DNA of 39,838 bases from Paenibacillus luteus (lineage in GTDB: Bacteria > Bacillota > Bacilli > Paenibacillales > Paenibacillaceae): positions 1-39,838 of the forward strand of contig NZ_SKCD01000039.1 of NCBI RefSeq assembly GCF_006542765.1, in the 5' to 3' direction. The position numbers were made by a program, and so were the translations under genes. Of this stretch, positions 8,112-16,628 are shown in pieces. Each line of letters begins with the position of its first letter. Positions within the stretch are counted from its first letter, which is position 1. The notes beneath the pieces are model-generated. The model worked only from the letters and a program-made list of their open reading frames with translations. It searched no databases and was not told the DNA's origin.

Positions 8112-9008
8112 TTATTTAGCGTCAGTCCTTACTTCTCCTTCAATCGGCACACTAATAACGTTGGCATATTCTTCATTCATATACCGGCTGATTGCTCCCA
8201 TTTCCGTAAGTTTTCCCGTGCTGTCTATTGTACCGTAGTTTAGCATATCGGCCATAAAATTATCACTGAAATAGACCGAGTCGCCAAATGGCTTCGGCTC
8301 AATACCCGCTTGGCCATTATGTCCTAACGTATCCTTCTGCCATTTTATTTCCGCAAGTCCGCTTGCGTTGATCTCGATATATGCCAATAAACCTTTATAC
8401 TCCATAAAATAGCGCAGCGCTTCTCCTTTGGGGAAGGTGTAAACCGTAGTAAAGCCTTCTCCGTATGGCTCGATATTAATTCCGTTATTCAGCTTAGGGA
8501 GCTTGAGCGCTAGGTTGCGCGCTTTCGTAAGGTCGCCGCTTCTCAGCGTATTAAACTGTTCTTCTCCCGTAGGCGTTCGAACGATCACCTGCTTCGTGCT
8601 GCCGTTATAGATAACCGTGCCTCCAAGCGTTTCCGTGACAAAACGCGCAGGCACGTAAGTTCGGCCATCTTGTACCGTAACTGGGGCATCTAATGCTATG
8701 CTTTTACCGTTAACCTCAGCGGTCTTCAAGCCATTTTTAAGTTTTACCGTCATCTGCTTTGGCGGGTTGCTAATCATGATCGTCTTTGTAGCTGCATCAT
8801 ACGAATAGCTCATATTAGCTGGATCTTTAAACGCCCTTAGCTGCACCATCGTTCGGCCGTTCACGTTCAATACATCCGGCTGATGTACGCCATTTATAAA
8901 CATTTTCATAGGTTGCGCCGATGCCGGTGCCGCGACTGCGGAAAAACCTGCATTAAGCATGCCAATGACTGTCACTACAGTAGCTGTGATTTGAATATAT
9001 TTTTTCAT
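8112..9008 (-). CDS. secreted stalk-domain (copper amine oxidase N-terminal-like) protein
   Basis: A 298-aa exported protein. MKKYIQITATVVTVIGM... followed by AAPASA is a Sec signal peptide cut near residue 30. Two stalk-domain modules follow: VNGRTMVQLRAF with ATKTIMIS, then VQDGRTYVPARFVTETLGG with STKQVIVR, the classic Paenibacillus cell-surface pattern. The C-terminal ~130 residues are beta-rich and not recognised. ATG at 9008 has AGGGGG 8-9 nt upstream; the frame extends to 9077 but without such a site. Likely a cell-wall or extracellular protein; role unknown. Confidence 0.82.
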   Translation of the reverse strand: MKKYIQITATVVTVIGMLNAGFSAVAAPASAQPMKMFINGVHQPDVLNVNGRTMVQLRAFKDPANMSYSYDAATKTIMISNPPKQMTVKLKNGLKTAEVNGKSIALDAPVTVQDGRTYVPARFVTETLGGTVIYNGSTKQVIVRTPTGEEQFNTLRSGDLTKARNLALKLPKLNNGINIEPYGEGFTTVYTFPKGEALRYFMEYKGLLAYIEINASGLAEIKWQKDTLGHNGQAGIEPKPFGDSVYFSDNFMADMLNYGTIDSTGKLTEMGAISRYMNEEYANVISVPIEGEVRTDAK

Positions 9009-9096
9009 CCTGATAGCCCCCTGAACAAGTGAATTTATTACGAATAACCCCATGCTCATCGATTTATTTTCTTTCATAACTATTACATCAACTTTA

Positions 9097-9123
9097 CAAA
9101 AGAAGACTGCCGAAGCGGCAGTC
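9097..9123 (-). terminator. intrinsic terminator of the chemoreceptor gene
   Basis: On the minus strand GACTGCCG-CTT-CGGCAGTC forms a perfect 8-bp hairpin (9105-9123) followed by TTCTTTTG. It begins about 12 nt after the chemoreceptor stop codon, separating it from the stalk-domain gene. Confidence 0.88.
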
Positions 9124-9135
9124 CTCCCATTCCTG

Positions 9136-10893
9136 TTATACGTTCAACTGTGAAATCGCGTGCCTCATGTCCTTCGTGTTGGCGCTCAATACGACCGACG
9201 CCTCATATACCTGCTTCATCACATCTAATTGGCGAGAGGTAAGCTCTTGGATTTGTTCTGTCTGATCAGATACACCGCTTGCAATGTCTGCAATTGCGCT
9301 TACCGTTGCCGCAACCTCCTCAGACCCGGCAGTCAACTGCTCCGTTGCAGCGGAAACCTCCATGATCTGGTCGCTTACTAGGCGGAATGATTGAACGGCA
9401 TTCAAGAAGGAATCCGCAGCCTCGCCGGACAAAGATACGCCTTCGCTAATTTCCTTCGAAGCTTTTTCCATTTCATCGCCGATTTTACCCGACTCTGATT
9501 CAATATTGCCAAGCAGTGCTGAAATTTGCTCTACCGAGGAAGCCGAAGCCTCTGCCAGCTTGCGGACCTCTTTGGCAACAACCATAAAGCCTGATCCATG
9601 TTCGCCCGCTCTTGCCGCTTCAATAGAAGCATTCAGTGCAAGAAGCTTTGTCTGATCCGCGAATTCACGAACCGAACCAATTACCTGACCAATCTCTCCC
9701 GTGTAGCCTTTCAGCTCCCTAGCAATCTCGAGCGTCTGCGCAGTGGATGCCGCAATGCTCTTAACTTGGTCATACAACTGCTTCATGGAGGCCTCTCCTG
9801 ACTGGGCTACCTCAAGTGATTGCAACGCCGCACTCGAAACGGTAGCGGAGGACTCTGCAATCCTTACGATGCCAAGTGCAATTTCCTCCATGGCATGGGC
9901 GCTGTCGTCCGCGCTTTTTTTCTGGGCATGGGCTCCCTCATAAATATGCTGTACCGAACCGTTCATCGTTTCGCCCATCTGCAGCATTTGATCCGCATGG
10001 CTGGCAAAAGATTGCGAGGAAGTCACCAGTTGCTCCGACGTTTTCTCCACATTCACGACCACGCCTCGTACTCGCTCGCCAAGATTTTCGGACATCGTAA
10101 GCATCGCTTTGTATACCGTACCGATTTCATCAATCGACCTGACAGGCTTAGCATGCAAAATCGCTTTCGCTTCTGCTAAATCGCCGACCGCCATTTTCTC
10201 TGCGCTTGCCTTAACCGTCTGCAAGGGCTGCAAGGAACGTCTGACAAACCAGACGATCGCTCCAATTAATACGATCGTAACAGCAAGCATCAGGATATAG
10301 AGCGGGATGCTCTCCCATATGACATCCGTGGCCAGTTGCTGAAAGACAGCTGCATCCGTGTCAATGCCTAGCGCGCCAACAATTGCCCCACTGGCATCCT
10401 TTATAGGTACATATGCAGATAAGTAGGAACCATAGACGGGATTAACTATAAGCGGAGAGCTTGCATTTTTACCTTCATATATATTTTCAACTGCCGAGTT
10501 CGGCATATCAGTTACTTCATTAATTGGTGAAGCAGAAGCATCGTCCTTGGACAATCCATCGATCATAATGCGAGGCACTCGATCCTCATCCAGACGAACA
10601 AAATAAACATAGCGGGCGCCAATTTGTGTGCGGAACTGGTCAAGCTCCCCGCGGAGAGACCAATACAGCTCCGTCTCCTGCGGCTTCTTCAAAAATTCAA
10701 CATACCGGTCCGTCTGAAGCGTTGCCGCATAACTTTCTGCGATCCGGATGTTGTAGCTGTTGATCGCCTCTTCAACGGCTGATTTGGTTTGCGCTACTTG
10801 GGTGGCAACATAGCCGCCAGCAATCAAAATCATAACTAGCGTCATTGCGCATAAAATACGGACGATCAGGTGCTTTCTTAATAAAGTAACCAT
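9136..10893 (-). CDS. methyl-accepting chemotaxis protein
   Basis: A 585-aa transmembrane chemoreceptor. TM1 is at about residues 8-30 and TM2 at about 196-217 (YILMLAVTIVLIGAIVWFV), enclosing a ~165-residue extracellular CACHE-like sensor (GARYVYFVRLDED, then YGSYLSAYVPIKDASGAIVG and LGIDTD). A HAMP linker (SLQPLQTVKASAEKMAVGDL) precedes the long signalling coiled coil. The conserved hairpin tip reads DQTKLLALNASIEAARAGE, where CheA and CheW dock. No other chemotaxis gene is nearby. AGGAG precedes the ATG by about 10 nt. It is monocistronic with its own terminator. Ligand unknown; CACHE sensors often bind small organic acids or amino acids. Confidence 0.95.
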   Translation of the reverse strand: MVTLLRKHLIVRILCAMTLVMILIAGGYVATQVAQTKSAVEEAINSYNIRIAESYAATLQTDRYVEFLKKPQETELYWSLRGELDQFRTQIGARYVYFVRLDEDRVPRIMIDGLSKDDASASPINEVTDMPNSAVENIYEGKNASSPLIVNPVYGSYLSAYVPIKDASGAIVGALGIDTDAAVFQQLATDVIWESIPLYILMLAVTIVLIGAIVWFVRRSLQPLQTVKASAEKMAVGDLAEAKAILHAKPVRSIDEIGTVYKAMLTMSENLGERVRGVVVNVEKTSEQLVTSSQSFASHADQMLQMGETMNGSVQHIYEGAHAQKKSADDSAHAMEEIALGIVRIAESSATVSSAALQSLEVAQSGEASMKQLYDQVKSIAASTAQTLEIARELKGYTGEIGQVIGSVREFADQTKLLALNASIEAARAGEHGSGFMVVAKEVRKLAEASASSVEQISALLGNIESESGKIGDEMEKASKEISEGVSLSGEAADSFLNAVQSFRLVSDQIMEVSAATEQLTAGSEEVAATVSAIADIASGVSDQTEQIQELTSRQLDVMKQVYEASVVLSANTKDMRHAISQLNV

Positions 10894-11105
10894 TTTCCGT
10901 GTTCTCCTCTACGCCTTACCAATCGAGCCGCCTCTATTGGGTACCTCAGGCTGATGATTTTTATCTAACCATATTCTTCATCATACCATCGTTTGTCGAT
11001 TTTTGGTGGGTTTTTCCCGTCTTTTCTACATTTAAAAATAGTGCCTGGACACGCATCTTTAACTCCAGCTTCCTCATACTTGCTAGTGCGTGACGATTTG
11101 TTTTT

Positions 11106-11396
11106 TCAAACGCCCCGATTTAATTCCATCCATTTCACCGCGTAATCGACCAGTTCCCTAACAGACATGAGCTTAGCGTCTGCATTGCTTACTTTTCCTT
11201 TGCGGACAAGCCCTGTCTCCCGTTCAAAAGCCTCACCCAGCGCATTAAAGTCATTCGATTCAAATTCAATATCCTCGAATTCCACCATTATCCGCCGAGC
11301 GCCTTCATAGAGAAATGCATCATAACCGCCATCCCCGGCTGCACGCCTAGGCTTGCTATATCTGCTTTCAACGTTTCGGTTGTCATGAACAAACAC
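11106..11396 (-). CDS. small protein, possibly acyl-carrier-like fold (unknown)
   Basis: A 96-codon open frame from a GTG at 11396. No good ribosome binding site is seen there; an internal ATG at 11288 would give a 60-aa protein starting MVEFEDIEFESNDFN, and the true start is uncertain. The C-terminal half (ALGEAFERETGL...ADAKLMSVRELVDYAVKWM) has the helix pattern of the second half of acyl carrier proteins, but the DSL phosphopantetheine serine is absent, so it cannot be a normal carrier. It may be a degenerate or truncated carrier-like protein or something unrelated. It is isolated between the chemoreceptor and the ParB-like gene. Confidence 0.45.
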   Translation of the reverse strand: MFVHDNRNVESRYSKPRRAAGDGGYDAFLYEGARRIMVEFEDIEFESNDFNALGEAFERETGLVRKGKVSNADAKLMSVRELVDYAVKWMELNRGV

Positions 11397-11542
11397 TGGA
11401 AAAAGAACATGCTGATGTAAGATCGTCTTTACTTATTCGTGTCACATTAGGTGGCAATCCGGTCAATCTATCACAACGCTATTCATAGCAGGCTCGCTAC
11501 TTCAAAGGGTGTCCTATCGTTTCCTCATTTACGCCCTTGCGA

Positions 11543-11548
11543 TATAAT
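11543..11548 (+). promoter_or_regulatory. possible -10 for the ParB-like gene
   Basis: A perfect TATAAT lies about 168 nt before the ParB-like start; the -35 at proper spacing (TTTCCT, 11520-11525) is poor. If used, transcription starts near 11555 and the mRNA leader (~160 nt) contains all three iterated hairpins. The rest of the gene-free stretch 11397-11542 shows nothing I can name. Confidence 0.35.
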
Positions 11549-11604
11549 AGAATAAGCCACCATCGAACGTTGAAAATAAACCACCACTTCTACATGCCAA
11601 GACC

Positions 11605-11700
11605 GTTTTGTTTCACAAAACTAAGCCTATGCTTACGATGCAAGTTTTGTTTCACAAAACTAAGCTGATGCTTACGATGCAAGTTTTGTTTCACAAAACT
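11605..11700. repeat. three 39-bp tandem repeats of two alternating dyads
   Basis: The dyad AGTTTTGTTTCACAAAACT (8-3-8 inverted repeat) occurs at 11643-11661 and 11682-11700, and minus its outer base pair at 11605-11621. The period is exactly 39 bp. The two 22-bp linkers each hold a second dyad, TAAGC-nnAT-GCTTA; the linkers differ at two adjacent positions only, both inside that loop (CT versus TG). The array ends 2 bp before the AAGGAGAG ribosome binding site of the ParB-like gene. The dyad contains TGTTTCAC, one half of the Bacillus parS site, but not the other half. It could be an operator/centromere for the adjacent protein or an RNA leader structure. Confidence 0.93.
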
Positions 11701-11715
11701 TTAAGGAGAGTTCAA

Positions 11716-12771
11716 ATGGACATTATTGAAATTGTTACGGATTTGATTGATGAGGATACGGATCAGCCTCGGTACCAGTTTGACGAGGAAGCCCTGCAGG
11801 AGTTAATGAAGAGCATCGATGAAATCGGCCTGCTCTCACCCATTAAAGTAAGAACGACACCCAATGGACGCTATAAAATCATATATGGCAACCGCCGTTA
11901 CAAAGCGAGTAAAATGCTTGGCCGACCGACAATTCCGTGTATCGTCTCAACGGTTACTGACGAAATGGAAATCTATTTGGAGCAAATTGCCGAAAATTTG
12001 ACACGCGAAGGCTTTTCGCCGATTGAAGAAGCTGAGGCGTTCAATAAGCTGCTGAATGATCCGAAGTTTCGCAGCTCGACCAAATTTTTATCCGCTAAGC
12101 TAGGTAAGCCGGAATCGTATATTAAAAACAAATGCGAGCTGCTCAAATTCAGCAATGCGGTAAAAAGGCTGATCGTCGGCGGCACGGAGATTAAGAAGGA
12201 TAAGCTGACCGAGGATCAATTGCTGCCTTTGAAAGATTTGCCGATGGAGCACCGTGATCCTTTGGCGCTCATTGCTGCAAGAGATGAGCTTCCCGTCAGC
12301 GATGTAAAGAAGATCGCTAAACTATTTAAAGACAAAACCATATCGGACAGCACGAAGGACAAGCTTCTATTCAAATCAGGCAGCGGCCTCATTGAAACCT
12401 GGTCCACCCATGAGCAGAACAAAGCGGAACGGGCCAAACCGCCAGCCGAGCCGAAAGCAGCGCCAGTCAAAGCAGATAAACAATCGAAACCAGAACCTGA
12501 AGCAGCACAAATCAGCCCACCGAAAACTGCTTCGAACGCTACTGCGATTGAGCTTGCCATTCAGCAGCTGGCTGCAGCAATACCTGCTCACAGCTCTTTG
12601 TCAGCGGATGTGCTTGAATCGATTGGATCCATTCAAGCAAGCGGCCAAGTTCCCTTTATTCAAGGGGTTAACGAGCTGATTGCTCATTTGGAGTCCCATT
12701 TGGCAGAATGGAAAACGATTCGCGAGCTTGCCAGCGCCAAGCTGCAAACCGTAGCCTCGACAGAATCCTAA
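11716..12771 (+). CDS. ParB/Spo0J-family protein, solitary
   Basis: A 351-aa ParB-like protein. The N-terminal ParB/Srx domain (residues ~1-100) has both CTP-binding boxes: box I as GNRRYKA (58-64, usual GERR) and box II as ENLTREGFSPIEEAEAF (from 93). A KorB/ParB-type helix-turn-helix follows (~120-160, FLSAKLGKPESYIKN). A charged Pro/Ala/Lys linker (~236-265) leads to a C-terminal helical domain, presumably for dimerisation. ATG at 11716 is preceded by AAGGAGAG; the frame extends upstream only because the repeats lack stops. There is no parA next to it, unlike soj-spo0J or plasmid par operons. The upstream iterated dyads may be its binding sites. It may organise DNA or regulate genes rather than segregate a replicon. 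Confidence 0.9.
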   Translation: MDIIEIVTDLIDEDTDQPRYQFDEEALQELMKSIDEIGLLSPIKVRTTPNGRYKIIYGNRRYKASKMLGRPTIPCIVSTVTDEMEIYLEQIAENLTREGFSPIEEAEAFNKLLNDPKFRSSTKFLSAKLGKPESYIKNKCELLKFSNAVKRLIVGGTEIKKDKLTEDQLLPLKDLPMEHRDPLALIAARDELPVSDVKKIAKLFKDKTISDSTKDKLLFKSGSGLIETWSTHEQNKAERAKPPAEPKAAPVKADKQSKPEPEAAQISPPKTASNATAIELAIQQLAAAIPAHSSLSADVLESIGSIQASGQVPFIQGVNELIAHLESHLAEWKTIRELASAKLQTVASTES

Positions 12772-12884
12772 TAAACGACGGATCGGCATCACTATCTAAC
12801 AGATAATTAGAGAACAGCAATCCGCTCCCCATCTATTAGACCGTTTTCCTCTGGATTTGAATCTTTGTGAATCTCAAAAAAATG

Positions 12885-12921
12885 AAGGCTATGTTGTAGC
12901 GTATACAACATAGCCTTTTTT
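12885..12921. terminator. strong intrinsic terminator after ParB-like gene
   Basis: AAGGCTATGTTGTA (12885-12898) and TACAACATAGCCTT (12904-12917) make a perfect 14-bp stem with a 5-nt loop, followed by TTTTTT and preceded by AAAAAAA. It lies 114 nt after the ParB-like stop. The intervening bases 12772-12884 hold nothing recognisable. Confidence 0.92.
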
Positions 12922-13014
12922 AGGTTCTTACAGCACACTAACCCACATTACTCTACCACTTTTAAGAACACATACGTTCTTAAAGCTTCCGTTAGTATTT
13001 AATTTCCAATTTAA

Positions 13015-13040
13015 TGAACCGAAACAGGCTATAATTTGTC
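13015..13040 (+). promoter_or_regulatory. possible ECF-type autoregulatory promoter
   Basis: TGAACC (13015-13020), 16 bp, then TGTC (13037-13040) resembles the TGAAAC-N16-CGTC promoters read by Bacillus ECF sigma factors. It sits directly before the sigma gene, as expected for autoregulation, though the leader would be only about 10 nt. A TATAAT at 13030-13035 is an alternative sigma-A -10 without a matching -35. Confidence 0.35.
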
Positions 13041-13057
13041 TATATATCGAGGTGAGA

Positions 13058-13606
13058 ATGTTGCATGAAAGCTATTTGAAGCATCTGGTGTCCATGGAAC
13101 CCATCCATCTGGAAGCCATCATGGAGAGCTATGGACAAGATGTCTGGAACTTCGCTTATTTCCTAACCAAGAACAGAATGATGGCAGATGACATCACACA
13201 GGATGTTTTCTTGCAAGCTTACCGCCACATCACTTCTTTTAGAGGGGAGGCTTCCGTCAAAACCTGGCTGTTAAAAATCACTCGCAACATCAGCTACAAC
13301 TATCTTCAAACAGCTTTTATCCGAAAAGTTTTGCTGGTTAACAAAGCAATGCCGCAAGAATTCAGCCGATCGGCGGAACAAGCATTTTTGGAGAAGGAAG
13401 CTACTAATGAGGTTTGGAAGCATGTCTTTCGGCTGCCAGTGAAGTTTCGGGAGGTGCTTGTCTTACACGCCAAATATGAGCTCCCTTTACACGAAATTTC
13501 CCAAGTATTAAAAATCCCTGAGGGTACCGTCAAATCCCGATTATTTGGAGCGCGAAAAAAACTGTCTCTATTATTAAAGGAGGAATGGATTAATGAAACC
13601 GTCTGA
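13058..13606 (+). CDS. ECF-type RNA polymerase sigma factor
   Basis: A ~182-aa sigma-70 family protein with only regions 2 and 4. Region 2 (DVWNFAYFLTKNRMMADDITQ..., residues ~27-85) has the DDITQDVFLQAYRHI core-binding helix and the FRGEASVKTWLLKITRNI -10 recognition part. Region 4 (~120-175) has VKFREVLVLHAKYELPLHEI and the HTH IPEGTVKSRLFGARKKL. GAGGTGAG precedes several possible starts (GTG 13052, ATG 13058, TTG 13061); ATG was chosen but TTG has the better spacing. The stop overlaps the downstream gene by 14 nt, so the two are translationally coupled. The stimulus is unknown. Confidence 0.92.
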   Translation: MLHESYLKHLVSMEPIHLEAIMESYGQDVWNFAYFLTKNRMMADDITQDVFLQAYRHITSFRGEASVKTWLLKITRNISYNYLQTAFIRKVLLVNKAMPQEFSRSAEQAFLEKEATNEVWKHVFRLPVKFREVLVLHAKYELPLHEISQVLKIPEGTVKSRLFGARKKLSLLLKEEWINETV

Positions 13607-14387
13607 TCCGGAATGGTACGATGCGATAAAGGGCAATCCATTACAACGATCAACCTTCACCGATGAATTAGCTGCTACCATTATACAAAGGGCAAAAGAT
13701 TCTTCTGAACACAGAAAGCCAAAATTCAAGCAGGTGTCTTTAGCGGGTCTCGGCATCCTCTGCTTTCTTGGATTTCTGCTTATTGCCAATGAAGCTCAGC
13801 TTTTTCATACAACCATTCAACCTGATTCGACGATAGGCAACCGTACAGCTAATCCTAACCCTCCCGTCGAAAGGATGGAATCCACTTCTACCGAAAAAAA
13901 TCTTTCTAACCAGTCATGGGAAACGCTTATTAATCAAGGGAACCAAGGAGCGGCAAAAACGTTTATTTATAAGGAGAGTCTGCTAAATGATGTTACGCTC
14001 GTCTTCTCCAAACAAATATCCAACTTTGCTGAAACAGAGCTTACCACGCTAGGAGTCAATATGTTTAAGTGGAACTCCTCTGATTGGAGCACTGAACAAA
14101 GCGCCACCTACTCGGTGCAAGAGAGTGACAGGAGGAAAAATATAATTACGGCATGGGTAGAACTCGATACGATACCTATCTTTTTCGGCATGGCACCTAA
14201 CAAAACCATTACCCAAATCCGCATTTCTGATGAGAACCACACGCCCTATGAGGCAACTATCCTTCGCGAGCATAGCGGCGCGGTATACTGGTTCGCTGCT
14301 CTTCCGGAGAAAAAGGATGGATATACCGTCGAAGCATTAACTGCGGATGGCACCATTTTAGAGAGCCAGACCTATTACTATCATTAA
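13593..14387 (+). CDS. probable membrane anti-sigma factor
   Basis: A 264-aa single-pass membrane protein. About 45 cytoplasmic residues are followed by one TM helix (LAGLGILCFLGFLLIANEA, ~50-68), a Ser/Thr/Asn/Pro-rich linker and a ~170-residue extracellular domain that is beta-rich (ITAWVELDTIPIFFG..., ITQIRISDENHTPYEATI). Position and coupling (14-nt overlap with the ECF gene, AAAGGAGG site inside the sigma gene) mark it as the cognate regulator. The cytoplasmic part lacks a clear zinc-binding HxxxCxxC anti-sigma motif, so sigma sequestration would be by another fold. The extracellular domain was not recognised. Confidence 0.72.
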   Translation: MKPSDPEWYDAIKGNPLQRSTFTDELAATIIQRAKDSSEHRKPKFKQVSLAGLGILCFLGFLLIANEAQLFHTTIQPDSTIGNRTANPNPPVERMESTSTEKNLSNQSWETLINQGNQGAAKTFIYKESLLNDVTLVFSKQISNFAETELTTLGVNMFKWNSSDWSTEQSATYSVQESDRRKNIITAWVELDTIPIFFGMAPNKTITQIRISDENHTPYEATILREHSGAVYWFAALPEKKDGYTVEALTADGTILESQTYYYH

Positions 14388-14433
14388 TGGGCAAAAGGCG
14401 CCAAAGGCGGCTTTACGGCTGGCCTGTCACCAG

Positions 14434-16584
14434 CTACTTCAGCCACCTCGGCGCCCACCAGTTCCATTTGCCAAAAAGGCTCATTAAGGAAGGGACCAGC
14501 ACGAACCTAACCAGCGTTGCGTCAATAAAAATTGCAATCGCTATTCCCACTCCGAGCTGCTTCACACCCGCGACTTCGCCGAAGGCGAACGGAGCGGTTA
14601 CCGCGATCATAATCGCTGCCGCTGACGTAATCACTCTCCCTGCGGCAGCAAGCCCTTTTACGACAGCGTGCTCATTTTTGCCCGTGCGGCGGTACTCCTC
14701 ATAAATTCGCGACAAGAGAAACACGCCATAATCCATGCTGATGCCAAAGACGAGCCCGAAGATAAAAACCGGAATCATAATCGCAATGGTGCCTGGCTCC
14801 ATGCCAAGCCGCCCTTCCACAAAGATCCACGACACGATGCCAAAGGCTGCGCTAATGGTCAGCAGATTGAGCAAAATCGTTTTCAAGGCAATGACAACGG
14901 AACGGAATGCGGCAAAGAGCACGAGAAAATTCGAGGCAACTAGACTCAAAAAAACATAGCCAAGACTGCCAAAAATCTGATCGAATACCTCCTGCTCATA
15001 TTTAGCTTCCCCACCAAGGTAAAATACTAGCGACGAGGAGTCTCCTCGTTTTTCCCACGCTCGAAGCCAGTGCCTGGTCGCATTTGAAGACGATTCGCCT
15101 GCGATTGTCACCTGAAACAGCAGGCGGTTATCCTTCATTACCGGCCGCAGCTCCGCTTCGAATTTCTTCTTTTGGAGCGGTCGCTTTGTGAGTGCATACA
15201 GCCGTTCGGGCGACATTTGCAGTGTGGAATAAACGGATCCGACTCGAATGACAGCCGCATCGCTTTCCAACTGCTCCGCGATGCTATAAGCTTCGGTCCA
15301 ATCTGACAGCCTCTGAAACCCCGTATTCCCTTCCACGATGACCCATACGGTTGATGTGTTCGGCTGCTCAAACGAAGCTCGATAAGCGTCGGAAGCCGTC
15401 CGAGATATATAGCTTTCAGGCAAAGAACGCGCATCAGGCACTTCAACCCTCATGCTGCCCAAAGGGATCAAGCATACCAGCAGCAAGCCTCCACCAAAGA
15501 GGCCCGTGACAGCAGGCCGCCGCATCATAAAACGAGCGATTTTCTCCCAAACAGAAGTTCTAGAGCCAGCTTTAGGATCACTGTCCCGCTTATAGGACGC
15601 TGGGAAGCAGATTGCAAGAAGGGCAGGCAGCAGCGTAAAGGACAGGACAAACGAAACCGCCACCACGGTCATAGCTCCAATCGCAACGGAGGAGAACATC
15701 GCTAGCGGAATCCAGAGCATGCTCAGTAAGCCCAAGAAAACACAGGCCGCCGATACAAAAATAGCCCTCCCAGCCGTATTGATGGAAATCGCCAATGCTT
15801 TGTCCGGCGTTGTCCTTCCTCTCAGTTCCTCACGGAACCGACTGACCAGCATAAGCGCAAAATCAATACTGAGCGCGAGTCCTACCATCGGAATCACATT
15901 TAAAACAAAATTGGAAAGCGCCAGCTTCGTCCCTATTCCGTACATGAGGCCCATGGCAACCGTCACACCTGTCACGCCGATGATAATGGGGAGCAAAGCA
16001 GCGGCAAACCTGCGAAAGGCGAACCATAATAGAAGAAATGCAAAGGGTATGCCAATAAGCTCGGCCTTGGCCAAGTCTTTATGGCTCGCCTCGTTCACAT
16101 CCGCCTGGACGGCTGTTTTGCCGGTCAGTTGTATTGTAATGCCCTTATAAGAGGGCATTTGCTGTTTCAAGTGCTCCATTGCGTCTCCCATCCGATAAGG
16201 CGGATAGCTGAATGACAGGAGAGCATACGCATGGTTATCCTTTATCATGCCCTCCCGCACAAGCGGCGACACGATGCCTGTAAGCCCGTCCATCCCGTTG
16301 ATTTGAAACAAGGCTTGCTCAATAAACCAGCGGAAGCGCGCCTCAGCCACTTGATCCGTTTTTTGGAACAGCAGCATAACGGGCTTGTCCGGAATGCCAA
16401 ACTCTGAAACTAGCAGTTCTTGCACTTTGGCATATGAACCATTCTGCGGGTCTAAACCATGATCCTGCAGCACGGAATCGAGCTTGAGAGCATAAGTGCC
16501 TGCCAGGAGAAGCATAATCATCCAGAAAGAAATGACTGTCTTCGGATGCCGAAAAGAAAACAGTGCGATCCCTTGCATGCCCAT
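14434..16584 (-). CDS. MMPL/RND-family transporter (putative lipid exporter)
   Basis: A ~716-aa RND-superfamily exporter with the MMPL duplication: TM1, a large extracellular loop, five TMs (IGIPFAFLLLWFAFRRFAAA..., MVGLALSIDFALMLVSRFRE), then a second set with IFGLVFGISMDYGVFLLSRI. The D of SIDFALMLVSRF and SMDYGVFLLSRI are the proton-relay aspartates of the family. ATG at 16584 has GGGAGGAG 7 nt upstream; the frame extends to 16713 into the previous gene. It is the last gene of the type III PKS operon, 44 nt after the FAD oxidoreductase. MMPL proteins of actinobacteria export lipids and siderophores, so here it probably exports the polyketide product. Confidence 0.9.
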   Translation of the reverse strand: MGMQGIALFSFRHPKTVISFWMIMLLLAGTYALKLDSVLQDHGLDPQNGSYAKVQELLVSEFGIPDKPVMLLFQKTDQVAEARFRWFIEQALFQINGMDGLTGIVSPLVREGMIKDNHAYALLSFSYPPYRMGDAMEHLKQQMPSYKGITIQLTGKTAVQADVNEASHKDLAKAELIGIPFAFLLLWFAFRRFAAALLPIIIGVTGVTVAMGLMYGIGTKLALSNFVLNVIPMVGLALSIDFALMLVSRFREELRGRTTPDKALAISINTAGRAIFVSAACVFLGLLSMLWIPLAMFSSVAIGAMTVVAVSFVLSFTLLPALLAICFPASYKRDSDPKAGSRTSVWEKIARFMMRRPAVTGLFGGGLLLVCLIPLGSMRVEVPDARSLPESYISRTASDAYRASFEQPNTSTVWVIVEGNTGFQRLSDWTEAYSIAEQLESDAAVIRVGSVYSTLQMSPERLYALTKRPLQKKKFEAELRPVMKDNRLLFQVTIAGESSSNATRHWLRAWEKRGDSSSLVFYLGGEAKYEQEVFDQIFGSLGYVFLSLVASNFLVLFAAFRSVVIALKTILLNLLTISAAFGIVSWIFVEGRLGMEPGTIAIMIPVFIFGLVFGISMDYGVFLLSRIYEEYRRTGKNEHAVVKGLAAAGRVITSAAAIMIAVTAPFAFGEVAGVKQLGVGIAIAIFIDATLVRFVLVPSLMSLFGKWNWWAPRWLK

Positions 16585-16628
16585 CATTATGCTCCTCCCA
16601 TCCTTTATTTGCTCATTCTGCATTCCAT

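Noticed and set aside
11605..11700. CRISPR array
   Set aside because: Only three repeats, and the 22-bp intervals are almost identical to each other, so they are part of a tandem repeat and not spacers; no cas genes.
11605..11700. Canonical parS sites
   Set aside because: Only the left half TGTTTCAC of parS is present; GTGAAACA does not follow and the symmetry centre differs.
11608..11715. N-terminal extension of the ParB-like protein through the repeats
   Set aside because: The frame is open only because the repeat lacks stops; the ribosome binding site AAGGAGAG fits the ATG at 11716.
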